Of a stretch of DNA of 64,000 nucleotides, positions 31,069 through 40,909 are shown one piece after another (the first letter of the stretch is position 1; every line of letters starts with the position of its first letter). Under the pieces are notes generated by a model, which saw only the letters and a program-made list of their open reading frames with translations, did not search any database and was not told the origin of the DNA. Made by a program: the position numbers and the translations under genes. This stretch comes from Alloyangia pacifica (GTDB lineage Bacteria > Pseudomonadota > Alphaproteobacteria > Rhodobacterales > Rhodobacteraceae), in contig NZ_CP022189.1 in the NCBI RefSeq assembly GCF_003111685.1, positions 1,938,001 to 2,002,000 of the forward strand, written 5' to 3'.

Positions 31069-32686
31069 GCGCCACCCCGCAGTCGCGGATCAGCTTCCAG
31101 CGCACGGCATCCAGAAGCGCCTCGAACGAGGCATCGACTATGTTGGCGCTGACGCCAACGGTCTGCCAGCGCCGGCCCGATCCATCTTCGCTGTCGATGA
31201 TCACCCGGGTCACGGCCTCGGTGCCGCCCTGCGTGATGCGCACCTTGAAGTCCACCAGCCGCATGTCGTCGATCACCGACTGGTAAGGGCCGAGATCCTT
31301 GGCCAGCGCCTTCGACAGCGCGTTGACCGGGCCGCGGTCGTGCCCGTCGGTGTCGAGGCTATCCGACACGGAGAGCTTCTTCTCGCCGCCCACTTTCACC
31401 ACCACCACGGCCTCGGAGAGCGAGACCATCTGGTCATACTTGTTCTTGCGCCGCTCGATGGTCACCCGGTAGCGCTTGACCTCGAAGAACTCCGGCAGGC
31501 ACCCCAGCTCGTCCCGCGCCAGAAGCTCGAAGCTCGCCTGCGCGGTGTCATAGGTGTAGCCCTCGGCTTCCTTGGCCTTGATCCGCTCAAGGATACGCCC
31601 CAGCGCAGCATCGCCTTTCTCGACCTCCAGCCCCGCCTCGGCGAGGCGGCGGCGCAGGTTCGACTGGCCGGCCTGGTTCGACATCGGGATGACCCGGCGG
31701 TTTCCCACCACGCCCGGCTCGATGTGCTCATAGGTGCTGGGGTCCTTGAGGATCGCGCTCGCATGCAGCCCCGCCTTGTGGGCAAAGGCCGAGCTGCCCA
31801 CATAGGCCGCCTGCCGCATCGGCACGCGGTTGAGGATCTCGTCGAGCATGCGGCTCACCTGGGTGATGCCCTCGACCGCCTCGAGGCTCACCCCGGTCTC
31901 GTAGGCGCTTGCATAGGGCTCCTTCAGCAGCAGCGTCGGAATGAGCGTCGTCAGGTTGGCATTGCCGCAGCGCTCGCCGAGGCCGTTCAAGGTGCCCTGC
32001 AGCTGCCGCACGCCCGCGTCGATTGCCGCCAGCGTGCAGGCCACGGCGTTCTCGGTGTCGTTGTGGGTGTGGATGCCGAGCTTGTCTCCGGGCACGCCCG
32101 CCGCCCTGACCTCACGCACGATGCGGCCCAGCTCCTCGGGCAGCGTGCCGCCGTTGGTGTCGCACAGCACCACCCAGCGCGCGCCGCTGTCCAGCGCGGC
32201 CTTCACGCAGTCCAGCGCATAGCCGGGGTTGGACTTGTAGCCATCGAAGAAGTGCTCGGCGTCGAAGAGCGTCTCGCGCTGCTGCGACACGCAATGGGCG
32301 ATCGAGGACGAGATCGCCTCGAGGTTCTCCTCCAGCGTGATGCCGAGCGCGGTGGTGACATGGAACTCGTGGGTCTTGCCGACGAGGCAAACCGAGGGCG
32401 TGCCCGCGTTCAGCACCGCCGCCAGCACGTCGTCATTGGCCGCCGAGCGCCCGGCCCGCTTGGTCATGCCAAAGGCGGTCACCGTGGCGCGGGTCTGGCC
32501 GACCTCGTCGAAAAAGGCGCTGTCGGTGGGGTTGGCCCCCGGCCAGCCGCCCTCGATGTAGTCGACCCCCAGCGCGTCCAGCGCCGCGACGATGCGGTGC
32601 TTCTCGGCAGTCGAGAACTGCACGCCCTGTGTCTGCTGCCCGTCGCGCAGCGTGGTGTCGTAGATGTAAAGACGCTCCTTGCTCAC
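31055..32686 (-). CDS. cimA: citramalate synthase (LeuA/HMGL family)
   Basis: 543 aa. It condenses pyruvate and acetyl-CoA to (R)-citramalate, an isoleucine route that bypasses threonine. The HMGL-like barrel has [26 protein letters not shown] and GLGERCGNA; a C-terminal LeuA allosteric domain (about 410-530) follows. GTG 32686 ([15 protein letters not shown]) overlaps the cysS stop as GTGA, so it is coupled. The family also includes 2-isopropylmalate synthase, but this length and N-terminus fit CimA. Confidence 0.9.
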   Translation of the reverse strand: MSKERLYIYDTTLRDGQQTQGVQFSTAEKHRIVAALDALGVDYIEGGWPGANPTDSAFFDEVGQTRATVTAFGMTKRAGRSAANDDVLAAVLNAGTPSVCLVGKTHEFHVTTALGITLEENLEAISSSIAHCVSQQRETLFDAEHFFDGYKSNPGYALDCVKAALDSGARWVVLCDTNGGTLPEELGRIVREVRAAGVPGDKLGIHTHNDTENAVACTLAAIDAGVRQLQGTLNGLGERCGNANLTTLIPTLLLKEPYASAYETGVSLEAVEGITQVSRMLDEILNRVPMRQAAYVGSSAFAHKAGLHASAILKDPSTYEHIEPGVVGNRRVIPMSNQAGQSNLRRRLAEAGLEVEKGDAALGRILERIKAKEAEGYTYDTAQASFELLARDELGCLPEFFEVKRYRVTIERRKNKYDQMVSLSEAVVVVKVGGEKKLSVSDSLDTDGHDRGPVNALSKALAKDLGPYQSVIDDMRLVDFKVRITQGGTEAVTRVIIDSEDGSGRRWQTVGVSANIVDASFEALLDAVRWKLIRDCGVARAAQ

Positions 32687-34101
32687 AGCAGCCCCTCCAG
32701 CTTGGCGGCATCGAATCCCGCGCCCGGCAGAAGCTCGACGCCTGCCTTCGACATGCGCACCTCGACCCCCGCGTCGATCAGCGCGGTCTTGAGCCGGTCG
32801 ACCTCCGAGAAATCCTTGGTCTCCATGGCCGCGGCGCGGACACCGGCGAGATGATCGGCAAGGCCGGAAAGGTCCGGCCCGGCACTGACCCAATCGCCCA
32901 GCTCGTCCGTCAGCAACCCCAGCAGCTGCGCCGAGGCGAGCAGAACACCCGCCGCGGTCAGATCGCCGGCCGCCTCCTTGGCCAGCTTGTGCAGCCGTGT
33001 CAGTGCTCCTGCGGTGTTCAGGTCATCCGACAGCAGCCCCACCAGCTCGGCATCCGCCGCACCGGGCTCGGCGCCCTCGGTCACCGAGTGCCAGGTGCGC
33101 AGCGTCGCCTCGGCCTGCGCCGCCTTCTCGGCGGTCCAGTCCATCGGCTTGCGGTAGTGGCTCGAGAGCATGACGAAGCGGATCACCTCGCCCGGCACGG
33201 CGGGCTGCCCGTCATGCCCGTCCAGCAGGTCGCGCACGGTGAAGAAGTTGCCCAAGGACTTGGACATCTTCTTGCCCTCGACCTGCAGCATCTCGTTGTG
33301 CAACCAGACCTTGGCGAAGTCGCCATGGGGGTGCGCACAGCAGCTCTGGGCGATCTCGTTCTCGTGGTGCGGGAACATCAGGTCGTTGCCGCCGCCATGG
33401 ATGTCGAAACTCTCGCCCAGCAGGTCATAGGCCATGGCTGAGCACTCGATGTGCCAGCCCGGACGGCCCCGGCCCCAGGGCGAGTTCCACCCCGGCAGGT
33501 CGTCCGCAGAGGGCTTCCACAGCACGAAGTCCATCGGGTTGCGCTTGTAGGGGGCCACCTCGACCCGCGCCCCGGCGATCATGTCGTCGACCGAACGGCC
33601 CGACAGCGCGCCGTAGGTCTTGTAGCTCTCGACCGCGAAGAGCACGTGACCCTCGGCCTCGTAGGCGTGGCCGTCCCGGATCAGCCCCTCGATCATCGCG
33701 ATCATCTGGGGGATGAACTGCGTCGCGCGCGGCATGTGGTCGGGCTCGGCGACCCCGACCGCGCCCATGTCCTGCAGGTACCAGCCGATGGTCTCTTCGG
33801 TGCGCTCGGCGATCAGGTCCTCGAGGCTGCGCGGGTCGCCCGCCGCCTTGCGCGCCTGCGCGGTGGCGTTGATCTTGTCGTCGACGTCGGTGAAGTTGCG
33901 CACGTAGGTCACGTGATCGGGCCCGTAGACATGCCGCAGCAGCCGCGCCAGCACGTCGAAGACGATGGCCGGGCGGGCGTTGCCGAGGTGCGCGCGGTCG
34001 TAGACCGTGGGCCCGCAGACATACATCCGGACATTGCTGGGATCGATCGGCGTGAAGACCTCCTTGCGGCGAGTCTTCGTGTTGGTCAGCGAGATGGTCA
34101 T
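32683..34101 (-). CDS. cysS: cysteinyl-tRNA synthetase
   Basis: Class I synthetase, 472 aa, starting [16 protein letters not shown] at ATG 34101, with AAGGAG 7 bases upstream. Zinc-binding Cys lies in [10 protein letters not shown], the HIGH-like motif is AHLGNARP, and [10 protein letters not shown] is the KMSKS loop. Gene order is cysS-cimA, coupled. Upstream is a short leader frame with three Cys codons and a possible stem near the ribosome site (separate entries), which suggests cysteine-dependent control. Confidence 0.97.
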   Translation of the reverse strand: MTISLTNTKTRRKEVFTPIDPSNVRMYVCGPTVYDRAHLGNARPAIVFDVLARLLRHVYGPDHVTYVRNFTDVDDKINATAQARKAAGDPRSLEDLIAERTEETIGWYLQDMGAVGVAEPDHMPRATQFIPQMIAMIEGLIRDGHAYEAEGHVLFAVESYKTYGALSGRSVDDMIAGARVEVAPYKRNPMDFVLWKPSADDLPGWNSPWGRGRPGWHIECSAMAYDLLGESFDIHGGGNDLMFPHHENEIAQSCCAHPHGDFAKVWLHNEMLQVEGKKMSKSLGNFFTVRDLLDGHDGQPAVPGEVIRFVMLSSHYRKPMDWTAEKAAQAEATLRTWHSVTEGAEPGAADAELVGLLSDDLNTAGALTRLHKLAKEAAGDLTAAGVLLASAQLLGLLTDELGDWVSAGPDLSGLADHLAGVRAAAMETKDFSEVDRLKTALIDAGVEVRMSKAGVELLPGAGFDAAKLEGLL

Positions 34102-34124
34102 GGCGCGCTCCTTCGCGGCGGTCG

Positions 34125-34176
34125 CGGCGGGAGTAGCAACTTCATCTCTCGATTGGAATAGAAGACCGGCCCGCCG
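34125..34176 (-). promoter_or_regulatory. possible attenuation stem before cysS
   Basis: On the minus strand CGGCGGG (34176-34170) can pair with CCCGCCG (34131-34125), a 7-base stem that brings structure to within 12 bases of the cysS ribosome site (34113-34108). The upstream arm starts 6 bases after the leader stop codon, so a ribosome at the last Cys codon would cover it. Alternative pairings with nearby CCGCCGCGAA exist. This is an inference from base pairing by eye. Confidence 0.35.
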
Positions 34177-34182
34177 AAGAAA

Positions 34183-34227
34183 TCAGCAGGTAATGCAGCA
34201 AATCAGGGTGGTGATGCGCAGGGTCAT
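34183..34227 (-). CDS. candidate cysteine-rich leader peptide upstream of cysS
   Basis: A 14-codon frame MTLRITTLICCITC followed by TGA, ending 82 bases before cysS. Three of the last five codons are TGC. AGAAG lies about 10 bases upstream of the ATG, a weak ribosome site. The frame is too short to judge by codon use, but Cys-Cys codons in a short frame before the gene that charges tRNA-Cys are what an attenuator would need. The region 34102-34404 otherwise holds only the terminator of the next gene and no other gene. Confidence 0.5.
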   Translation of the reverse strand: MTLRITTLICCITC

Positions 34228-34344
34228 GCAAGGCTTCTAACGCGTCTCTTCGCGTGCGTCCAGCGGCGTGGCGAGCCTGCCCCCGGCGAGCTGCTGCCCG
34301 AGGAGAAATGTCCCCGCAGGTCCTGCCGGCGCCATGCGCAAGCA

Positions 34345-34373
34345 AAAGGCCCCGTCCTTGCGGCGGGGCCTTT
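34345..34373 (-). terminator. terminator of the DUF4167 gene
   Basis: Perfect stem AAAGGCCCCG / CGGGGCCTTT (10 pairs), 9-base loop, followed on the minus strand by a short T run. It lies 32 bases past the DUF4167 stop and separates that gene from cysS. Confidence 0.82.
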
Positions 34374-34404
34374 GCGAGTTTTGAGCAAGGTCATCTGCCC
34401 CGCG

Positions 34405-35130
34405 TCATTCGGCCGCGTCGGGCGCCGAGCCACCATCGCTGGAGGGTTGCTCGGGTTTCTTGCGCGGCTTGCGCGGACGCTTGGGCTTCTCGGCGGGCTG
34501 CGCCTCGGCACCGGGCTCCGCGGCGGCGGCGGCCGCGGCCTCTCCGCCCTCGGTTTTCTTGCTGCGGCGGGCGCGCGGCTTGGGCTTGCTCTCGGCGCGG
34601 CTTTCCGGCGTCTCGACCAGACCGCTGTCTTCTTCGTCTTCGCTGCCGGCGCCCATCAGGTCGGGCTGATCACCCAGGCCCGGCACGCTGGCCTTTTCGG
34701 GCTCGGGCTGACGGGGCTGCGGCTGTTGCTCGAAGCCGACGTCAGGCTGGTGGCTGCCGCCCTGATGCCCGCCCTCGCCACGCGTGTCGCCGCGAGTCTG
34801 GTCGCGATCCGAGCGGTCACGGTCGCGCTGCGCCTGGCGCTCGCGGTTTTCACGCTCCTGCTGTTCGCGGCGCTGGTCTGCCTCTTTCTGCGCCTCCGAG
34901 AGCAGGCGCATGTAGTGCTCGGCGTGCTGCTGGAAGTTTTCGGTGGCGACGCGGTCATTGCTGAGCGCCGCATCGCGGGCAAGCTGGTTATACTTGTCGA
35001 TGATCTGCTGCGGCGTACCGCGCACCTTGCCCTCCGGGCCCGAACTGTCGAACACGCGGTTGACGACGTTCCCAAGAGTATTGCGGTTGCGGTTGTTCTT
35101 CGACCGCGAGCGGGATTTCGAGGATCGCAT
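34405..35130 (-). CDS. DUF4167 domain protein
   Basis: 241 aa. The conserved domain is at the N-terminus: RNRNTLGNVVNRVFDSSGPEGKVRGT, QQIIDKYNQLARDA, and ATENFQQHAEHYMRLLSEA. The rest is low-complexity, first Arg/Asp/Glu/Gln-rich, then Pro/Lys/Ala-rich, and likely disordered. Highly basic ends suggest nucleic-acid binding, but no function is established. Follows prmC on the same strand after 227 bases, so it may have its own promoter. Confidence 0.88.
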   Translation of the reverse strand: MRSSKSRSRSKNNRNRNTLGNVVNRVFDSSGPEGKVRGTPQQIIDKYNQLARDAALSNDRVATENFQQHAEHYMRLLSEAQKEADQRREQQERENRERQAQRDRDRSDRDQTRGDTRGEGGHQGGSHQPDVGFEQQPQPRQPEPEKASVPGLGDQPDLMGAGSEDEEDSGLVETPESRAESKPKPRARRSKKTEGGEAAAAAAAEPGAEAQPAEKPKRPRKPRKKPEQPSSDGGSAPDAAE

Positions 35131-35357
35131 CTTGTCTGCTATCAGCCTTGTGTCTGACCGTCCCTGTGATCGCGGCGCTGCACCTTTTGGGCGCGGTCTT
35201 GACCGTGATCACTCCAATGTCGGGTTAACGTCGAGCGGGACCGCTGTGAGGCATCCACCGCTCCGACCCCTCCTGCTAATCATTTGTGGCCACGCGTGAC
35301 AAGAGAAAAATCGTCCGAAATCTGTCGATTTCCCCGCGACCGGGTCGAATCTTAGGC

Positions 35358-36206
35358 TCAAAGCGCTTCCAGACGTCCGCTCACCACCCTGTCACGGCCG
35401 TCGAGATCGGCGATCACCGCCACGTCACGCAGCCCAGCCGCGGAGAAGAGCGCCGCCACATCCGCCCCTTGGGCCGGGCCGATCTCGACCAGCAGCCGCC
35501 CGCCGGGAAGCAGGTGCCGCGCTGCCCCGGCCGCGATGGCGCGATAGGCGGCAAGCCCGTCGCCCTCGTCGGTCAGCGCCAGGCGCGGCTCGTATTCGCG
35601 AACCTCCGGAGAGAGAGCGGCCATTTCCGACAGCGCGATATAGGGCGGGTTCGAGACGATCAGGTCAAAGCGCTCGGGCGCCTGCCCCAGCGCCCCCCAC
35701 CAGTCGCCCTGCGCCAGCGCCGCGCGCGGCTCGAGATGCAGCGCGTTGCGGTTCCAGAAGGCCACCTCGAGCGCCTTCTCGCTGAGATCGGTGCCGATTC
35801 CATTGGCGCCCTCGCGTTCGGCAAGCAGGGTCAGCAGAATGCAGCCCGACCCGGTGCCCAGATCGAGCACCCGGGTGAAGGCGCCCGAGAGCGCCGCCTC
35901 GATCAGGATTTCCGTCTCGGGGCGCGGGTCGAGCACCTCTGGCGTGACGAGGAACTCGCGACCGTAGAACTGCCGCCGCCCGATGAGATGCGAGACCGGC
36001 ACGCGTTGCGCGCGGCGGTCGATCAGCGCGTCGAAGATCACCGCATGCTCGGGCGAGATCGGCTCGGGCAAGAAGAGCGTCAGCCGCCCTGGCGGCACCT
36101 TCAGCACATGCGCCATCAGGCGACGCGCGTCACGGCCCGGATCGGCCACCCCCGCCTCGACGAGGCGCGCCGTGGCCCGGGCGAGCAGTGCAGAGCCGGT
36201 GGTCAT
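35358..36206 (-). CDS. prmC: peptide chain release factor N5-glutamine methyltransferase
   Basis: Methylates the Gln of the GGQ motif in release factors. 282 aa; SAM site [16 protein letters not shown] and the catalytic NPPY motif SNPPYIAL. N-terminal helical domain carries [10 protein letters not shown]. The start overlaps the prfA stop as ATGA, so enzyme and substrate genes are coupled. Confidence 0.95.
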   Translation of the reverse strand: MTTGSALLARATARLVEAGVADPGRDARRLMAHVLKVPPGRLTLFLPEPISPEHAVIFDALIDRRAQRVPVSHLIGRRQFYGREFLVTPEVLDPRPETEILIEAALSGAFTRVLDLGTGSGCILLTLLAEREGANGIGTDLSEKALEVAFWNRNALHLEPRAALAQGDWWGALGQAPERFDLIVSNPPYIALSEMAALSPEVREYEPRLALTDEGDGLAAYRAIAAGAARHLLPGGRLLVEIGPAQGADVAALFSAAGLRDVAVIADLDGRDRVVSGRLEAL

Positions 36207-37249
36207 GCGAGTTCCGCCAGAAGCGCCGCCTGCGCGTCGGCGGTCAGCGCGTCGATGATCTCGTCGAGATCGCCGCCGAGGATGGCGTCGAGCCGGTAGA
36301 GTGTCAGCCCGATGCGGTGATCGGTCAGCCGCCCCTGCGGGAAGTTGTAGGTGCGGATGCGCTCCGAGCGGTCGCCCGAGCCCACCTGCGCCTTGCGGTC
36401 CGAGGCGCGGCTGTCGGCCGCCTTTTGCCGCTCCATGTCGTAGAGCCGGGCGCGCAGCACGTTCATCGCGATCTCTCGGTTGCGGTGCTGCGACTTTTCC
36501 GAAGAGGTCACCACCAGCCCGGTCGGAATGTGGGTGATGCGCACGGCGGAATCGGTGGTGTTGACGTGCTGGCCACCCGCGCCCGAGCTGCGCATCGTGT
36601 CGATGCGGATGTCATTCGCGTTGATCTCGATGTCCACCGCCTCGGCCTCGGGCAGCACCGCCACCGTGGCCGCCGAGGTGTGGATGCGGCCGCCGCTCTC
36701 GGTCTCGGGTACGCGCTGCACCCGATGCACGCCGCTTTCGAACTTCAGCCGGGCAAAGACGTTCTCGCCCTCGATGCGCACCACGAGCTCCTTGATGCCG
36801 CCGAGCTCGGAGAGCTGCTCCTCGATCACCTCCCAGCGCCAGCCGCGGGATTCCACGTAGCGCTGGTACATCCGAGCAAGGTCCCCGGCGAAAAGCGCCG
36901 CCTCGTCGCCACCGGTGCCGGGGCGGATCTCGAGGATCGCCGGGCGGGCGTCGGCGGCATCGCGCGGCAGCAGTGCCAGCTGCAAGGCGTGCTCTGCCTC
37001 GGGCAGCCGCGCGCGCAGCTGCGGCAGCTCTTCCTCGGCAAGCGCCTTCATCTCGGGATCGGCAAGCATCTCCTCGGCCTCGGCGAGGTCCGCCTGCAGG
37101 GATTCCCACTCGGCGATCTGGTCGACCACCGGCTTGAGCTCTGAATACTCCCGTCCCAGCGCGGCGATGTCGCCACGGCCTTCGGCCATGCAGGCCTGGA
37201 CATATTCGAAACGGTCACGGATCTGGTGAAGGCGGTCTGCGGGGATCAT
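36203..37249 (-). CDS. prfA: peptide chain release factor 1
   Basis: Ends translation at UAA and UAG codons. 348 aa from ATG 37249 ([17 protein letters not shown]), with a strong AAGGAGGT a few bases upstream; an earlier in-frame start at 37285 is less likely. GGQ loop: [21 protein letters not shown]; codon-recognition part contains [21 protein letters not shown]. Slightly shorter than E. coli RF1 (360 aa). Coupled to prmC. Confidence 0.96.
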   Translation of the reverse strand: MIPADRLHQIRDRFEYVQACMAEGRGDIAALGREYSELKPVVDQIAEWESLQADLAEAEEMLADPEMKALAEEELPQLRARLPEAEHALQLALLPRDAADARPAILEIRPGTGGDEAALFAGDLARMYQRYVESRGWRWEVIEEQLSELGGIKELVVRIEGENVFARLKFESGVHRVQRVPETESGGRIHTSAATVAVLPEAEAVDIEINANDIRIDTMRSSGAGGQHVNTTDSAVRITHIPTGLVVTSSEKSQHRNREIAMNVLRARLYDMERQKAADSRASDRKAQVGSGDRSERIRTYNFPQGRLTDHRIGLTLYRLDAILGGDLDEIIDALTADAQAALLAELA

Positions 37250-37345
37250 GCCGACCTCCTTTCCCGATTGCCGCGCGGCGGTCAAGAGCGGGCAGCCGCC
37301 GATGCCTGCCCCTCCCTGTGAGAAGGTTTGACGGAAGGGTCATAT

Positions 37346-37375
37346 GTTGATATCAACGTAAAAGTTGATATCAAC
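37346..37375. promoter_or_regulatory. two identical 12-base palindromes before the GST gene
   Basis: GTTGATATCAAC occurs twice (37346-37357 and 37364-37375), 18 bases apart start to start. A possible -35 TTGACG (37328) with a 17-base gap puts TATCAA of the first copy at the -10 position. This looks like a tandem operator for a MarR/TetR/HxlR-type regulator; none is encoded nearby. Confidence 0.6.
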
Positions 37376-37416
37376 CCTTTTCCTCGCTCCTCAGGCACGC
37401 CGAAAGGTCCGCTTCC

Positions 37417-38106
37417 ATGACCGAGACATTGATAGACACCCCGCTCACCGTCACCGCCTTCGACTGGGTTCCGCCTTTCGCCCAGGGGCTCGTGCGCGAC
37501 CTGCGCGTCCGCTGGGCGCTGAAGGAGGCCGCCCTGCCCTACGAGGTGGAGCTGCTCGCCATGGGCACGCAGGGCGAGCCCGCGCATCTGTCGCGCCAAC
37601 CCTTCGGCCAGGTGCCGGTGCTGACCGCCGGTACGACCCCCATGTTCGAAAGCGGAGCCATCCTCTGGCGTATCGCCGAGGCTGGCGGCACCGCGCTGCT
37701 GCCCGCGGACACGCCCGGCCGCGACCGCACGCTGAGCTGGGTCTTTGCCGCGCTGAACACGATCGAGCCGCCGATCACCATGTACCAGCAGATGACCCGG
37801 CTCGCGGTGGACAAGGCCGCCGCCGACACCATGGAGCGCGAGATCCGCAAGGCCATCGAGCGTCGGCTGGGCCAGCTTCAGGCGACGATGGAGGGGCGGC
37901 CCTGGTTGGCCTGCGACCAGTTCACCGTGGCCGACCTGGTGATGGCGACGGTGCTGCGCGGGCTGCGGGATACGCAGATCGTCGCGCAATTCCCGAAACT
38001 GGACGAGTTTCTCTCGCGCTGCACCGCCCGCCCCGCCTTTGCCGAGTCGCTGGCGGAACAACTGGGGGCCTTCGAGGAGAACGCCCCGCGCTACGCGGCG
38101 GAGTGA
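37417..38106 (+). CDS. glutathione S-transferase family protein
   Basis: 229 aa. N-terminal thioredoxin-like domain: LRVRWALKEAALPYEVELLAMG and the cis-Pro loop QPFGQVPVL; then FESGAILWRIAE as the glutathione-binding Ser region. The C-terminal helical domain has LACDQFTVADLVMATVL. Substrate is unknown. Likely controlled by the twin palindromes 42 bases upstream. Confidence 0.9.
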   Translation: MTETLIDTPLTVTAFDWVPPFAQGLVRDLRVRWALKEAALPYEVELLAMGTQGEPAHLSRQPFGQVPVLTAGTTPMFESGAILWRIAEAGGTALLPADTPGRDRTLSWVFAALNTIEPPITMYQQMTRLAVDKAAADTMEREIRKAIERRLGQLQATMEGRPWLACDQFTVADLVMATVLRGLRDTQIVAQFPKLDEFLSRCTARPAFAESLAEQLGAFEENAPRYAAE

Positions 38107-38126
38107 TCCGAACATCAAAAGAGTTC

Positions 38127-38151
38127 TGCAAGGCCCAAAAAGGACCTTGCA
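38127..38151. terminator. hairpin between GST and DUF1499 genes
   Basis: TGCAAGG / CCTTGCA with CC/GG inside after one mismatch and an A-rich loop. It lies between converging genes and could serve both; T tracts are weak. Confidence 0.55.
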
Positions 38152-38155
38152 CCCT

Positions 38156-38572
38156 TCAGTTCTGCCGCGCCTCCAGCTCCGAAAGCCAGGCGTCGACGCG
38201 GGCCTTGTTCACCCCCATGTCCGACTGGCCGAACCGTTGGCGGGCGTAGAGCCCCAGTTGCCCCTCGCCCTGCTGCACGGTGGTGTAATCGGGAAAGCCC
38301 ATCCATTTCGAGCGCGAGATGTAAGTCACCCGCCCCTCGCCGGGGCTGCCCGCCAGCACCTCGGTGCGCGGGCTCTCGAGGATGATCCGGTGCAGCGCCT
38401 CGAAGGTCTCCTCTCCGCCCGGGATGCGCCGGCGCACGCCGCTGGCTAGATCCTGGTCGGCGCTCACCTGAGGGTCGACGTTCCAGACGGCGGGGTCCGA
38501 AGGCGCCAGCCGTATCCAGGCAAGCCCGGCGACCACCAGCAGAAGCAAAACCCAGAATATCATCCGCACCAC
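38156..38572 (-). CDS. DUF1499 family protein
   Basis: 138 aa. An N-terminal hydrophobic helix (MIFWVLLLLVVAGLAWIRL) could be a signal anchor. The DUF1499 core includes ETFEALHRIILESPRTEVLAG, YISRSKWMGFPDYTTV and SDMGVNKARVDAWLSEL. Function is unknown; exported or membrane-tethered. Confidence 0.85.
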   Translation of the reverse strand: MVRMIFWVLLLLVVAGLAWIRLAPSDPAVWNVDPQVSADQDLASGVRRRIPGGEETFEALHRIILESPRTEVLAGSPGEGRVTYISRSKWMGFPDYTTVQQGEGQLGLYARQRFGQSDMGVNKARVDAWLSELEARQN

Positions 38573-38700
38573 GCGATCCTTTCGTCTCTCTCCACCCGCG
38601 GCGCCCGGCGCGGCGGGTGGCTCCTGATTTCACGATTCCCGCGCCTTTTCAAAGCGCATCACGCCCGGCTCGCGGGATCGTGCTTATACTGGCGCCGAGA

Positions 38701-39660
38701 TCAGCGCCGGGTCCAGCCCCAGAGGCACAGCAGCTCCGTTGCCACATGCGCGCCCGCGATGGCGGTCGCGCCGGTGGTGTCGAACGGCGGCGAGACCTCG
38801 ACGATGTCGCCGCCGACCAGATTGATGCCCGCCAGCTCGCGCAGGCAGACTGCGGCCTGATGGTTCGACAGCCCTCCCCAGACCGGCGTGCCCGTCCCCG
38901 GCGCGAAGGCCGGATCGAGCGCGTCGATGTCGAAGCTGAGGTAAACCGGGTGGCCGCGCACGATCTCGCGCGCCTTGGCCGCCGCGGCCTCGGGGCCGAT
39001 GCGGTGCAGCTCGCGCGCGTCGATGATGTTGAAGCCGAGCGTGTCGGGATTGTCGGTCCGGATGCCGATCTGCACCGAGCGCGCCGGATCCACCAAGCCC
39101 AACTTCACCGCCTTGTACATGAAGGTCCCGTGGTCGATCCGGTTGAAATCATCGTCGGCCCAGGTGTCAGTGTGGGCGTCGAACTGGATCACCGACATCG
39201 GCCCGTACTTGGCGGCATAGGCCTTGAGAATCGGCAGGGTGATCGAATGGTCGCCGCCCAGCGTCACCGTCGCCGTCTCGGTGGCAAGGATGCCTGCGAT
39301 ATGCGCCTCGAGCGTGTCCGGGAAGGCCGGGACATTGGCGTAGTCGAAGGCCAGATCGCCGTAGTCGGCGATGGCGAATTCCGACAGCACATCGTAGCCC
39401 CAGCCATAGGGCGCGTCGCAGGGCTGCAGCAGCGAGGCCTCGCGGATAGCCCGCGGGCCGAAGCGCGTGCCGGTGCGGTTGGTGACCGCCTGGTCGAAGG
39501 GCACGCCGGTCACCGCGATATCGGCGCCCGACAGGTCCTTGGTGTAGCGCCGGCGCAGGAACGAGACCGCGCCGCCGAAGACATTTTCGAAACTCGGACC
39601 CTTCAGTTCCTGCCGGGTGAAGGCGTGGTCGATCTGGGATTTCGCGTCTTCAAGGGCCAT
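38701..39660 (-). CDS. speB: agmatinase / ureohydrolase
   Basis: 319 aa Mn-dependent ureohydrolase, expected to split agmatine into putrescine and urea. Metal motifs: LGGDHSITLP, QFDAHTDTWADD and SFDIDALDPAFAPGTGTPVWGG. The family includes guanidinobutyrase and related enzymes, so the exact substrate is uncertain. It is 4 bases after the adjacent M20 amidohydrolase gene and is probably co-transcribed. Confidence 0.9.
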   Translation of the reverse strand: MALEDAKSQIDHAFTRQELKGPSFENVFGGAVSFLRRRYTKDLSGADIAVTGVPFDQAVTNRTGTRFGPRAIREASLLQPCDAPYGWGYDVLSEFAIADYGDLAFDYANVPAFPDTLEAHIAGILATETATVTLGGDHSITLPILKAYAAKYGPMSVIQFDAHTDTWADDDFNRIDHGTFMYKAVKLGLVDPARSVQIGIRTDNPDTLGFNIIDARELHRIGPEAAAAKAREIVRGHPVYLSFDIDALDPAFAPGTGTPVWGGLSNHQAAVCLRELAGINLVGGDIVEVSPPFDTTGATAIAGAHVATELLCLWGWTRR

Positions 39661-39664
39661 GGTG

Positions 39665-40831
39665 TCACTCCTGCAGGGGCAGCGCGGTCTCGATCAGACG
39701 CGCGAAGAAGCTGGCGCCAATCGGCGCGATCTCGTCGTTGAAGTCGTATTTCGGATGGTGGCAGCCGAAGGTGTCCCCTTGCCCGAGAAAGAGATAGGCG
39801 CCGGGGCGGGCCTCGAGCATGTAGGAGAAATCCTCGGCAGGCATGATCGGGTCACAATCATCGGTCACCCTGTCGTCGCCCACCACCTCGCGCGCCACCT
39901 GCGCGGCAAAAGCCGCCTGCTCGGGGTGGTTGATTGTCACCGGGTAGCCGCGGTCATAGGTCAGCTTGGCGGTGCAGCCGTAGACCTGCGCCTGCGCCTC
40001 GACGATCTCGCGGATCCGCCGTTCGGCGAGGTCGCGGGTCTCGGCCGAGAAGCAGCGCACGGTGCCGGTCAGATAGGCGGTCTCGGGGATGATGTTGAAG
40101 GTCGTCCCGGCGTGGAACTCGGTCACCGAGACCACGAGGCGGTCGAGCGCATTGACGTTGCGGCTGACAATCGTCTGCATGGCCTGCACGATGGCCGCCC
40201 CCGCCGGGATCGGGTCGATGCACTCCTGCGGCGAGGCGCCGTGGCCGCCCTTGCCGGTGATGTCGATGCGGAACTCGTCGGCCGAGGCCTGCAAAGGGCC
40301 GGCGGTGGTCAGGAAATGCCCCTGCGCGTCGCCCGGCGCATTGTGCATGCCATAGACCTCGGAGACGTCGAACCGGTCCATGATGCCCGCCTCGATCATC
40401 GCCTTGGCCCCGGCCCCGCCTTCTTCGGCGGGCTGGAAGATGAGCGCGACGCGGCCGGCGAAATTGCGTGTCTCGGCAAGGTACTTGGCGGCGGCGAGCA
40501 GCATGGTCGTGTGACCGTCATGGCCGCAGGTATGCGCAACCCCCGGCACCTTCGAGGCGTGCTCGGTGCCCGACATATCCTCCATCGGCAGCGCGTCCAT
40601 GTCGGCCCGCAGCGCAATGGTGCGCCCCGCGCCGCGACCCTCGATCAGCGCCACGACGCCGGATTGGGCGATGCCGGAATGAATCTCGGTGATGCCGAAG
40701 CTCCGCAGCTTGTCGACCACGAATTTCGCCGTCTCGTGACAGTCGTACTGCAACTCGGGGTGCTGGTGCAGATGGCGGCGCCAGGCCTTCAGCGTTTCGG
40801 CATCGGCGGCGATGGAATTGATAACGGGCAT
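39665..40831 (-). CDS. M20-family amidohydrolase (hippurate-hydrolase type), copy 1
   Basis: 388 aa from ATG 40831 (MPVINSIAADAETLKAW). Metal-binding motifs: RADMDALPMEDMSGTEHAS, HTCGHDGHT, FQPAEEGGAGA, and the dimerisation insert GKGGHGASPQECIDP. It hydrolyses N-acyl amino acids in characterised relatives; the substrate here is unknown. Adjacent to agmatinase and to a close paralogue, together forming a small amide/guanidine catabolic group. Confidence 0.92.
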   Translation of the reverse strand: MPVINSIAADAETLKAWRRHLHQHPELQYDCHETAKFVVDKLRSFGITEIHSGIAQSGVVALIEGRGAGRTIALRADMDALPMEDMSGTEHASKVPGVAHTCGHDGHTTMLLAAAKYLAETRNFAGRVALIFQPAEEGGAGAKAMIEAGIMDRFDVSEVYGMHNAPGDAQGHFLTTAGPLQASADEFRIDITGKGGHGASPQECIDPIPAGAAIVQAMQTIVSRNVNALDRLVVSVTEFHAGTTFNIIPETAYLTGTVRCFSAETRDLAERRIREIVEAQAQVYGCTAKLTYDRGYPVTINHPEQAAFAAQVAREVVGDDRVTDDCDPIMPAEDFSYMLEARPGAYLFLGQGDTFGCHHPKYDFNDEIAPIGASFFARLIETALPLQE

Positions 40832-40909
40832 TCGGGGTCTTCCCTCGGGTCTTGCCCCCTGCCCAGACGGCCGGGGGCGTTGCTTGCCCGCAATCAAGAC
40901 CGAAAAGCC

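Noticed and set aside
30992..32854. 620-codon + strand frame
   Set aside because: Antisense shadow of cimA.
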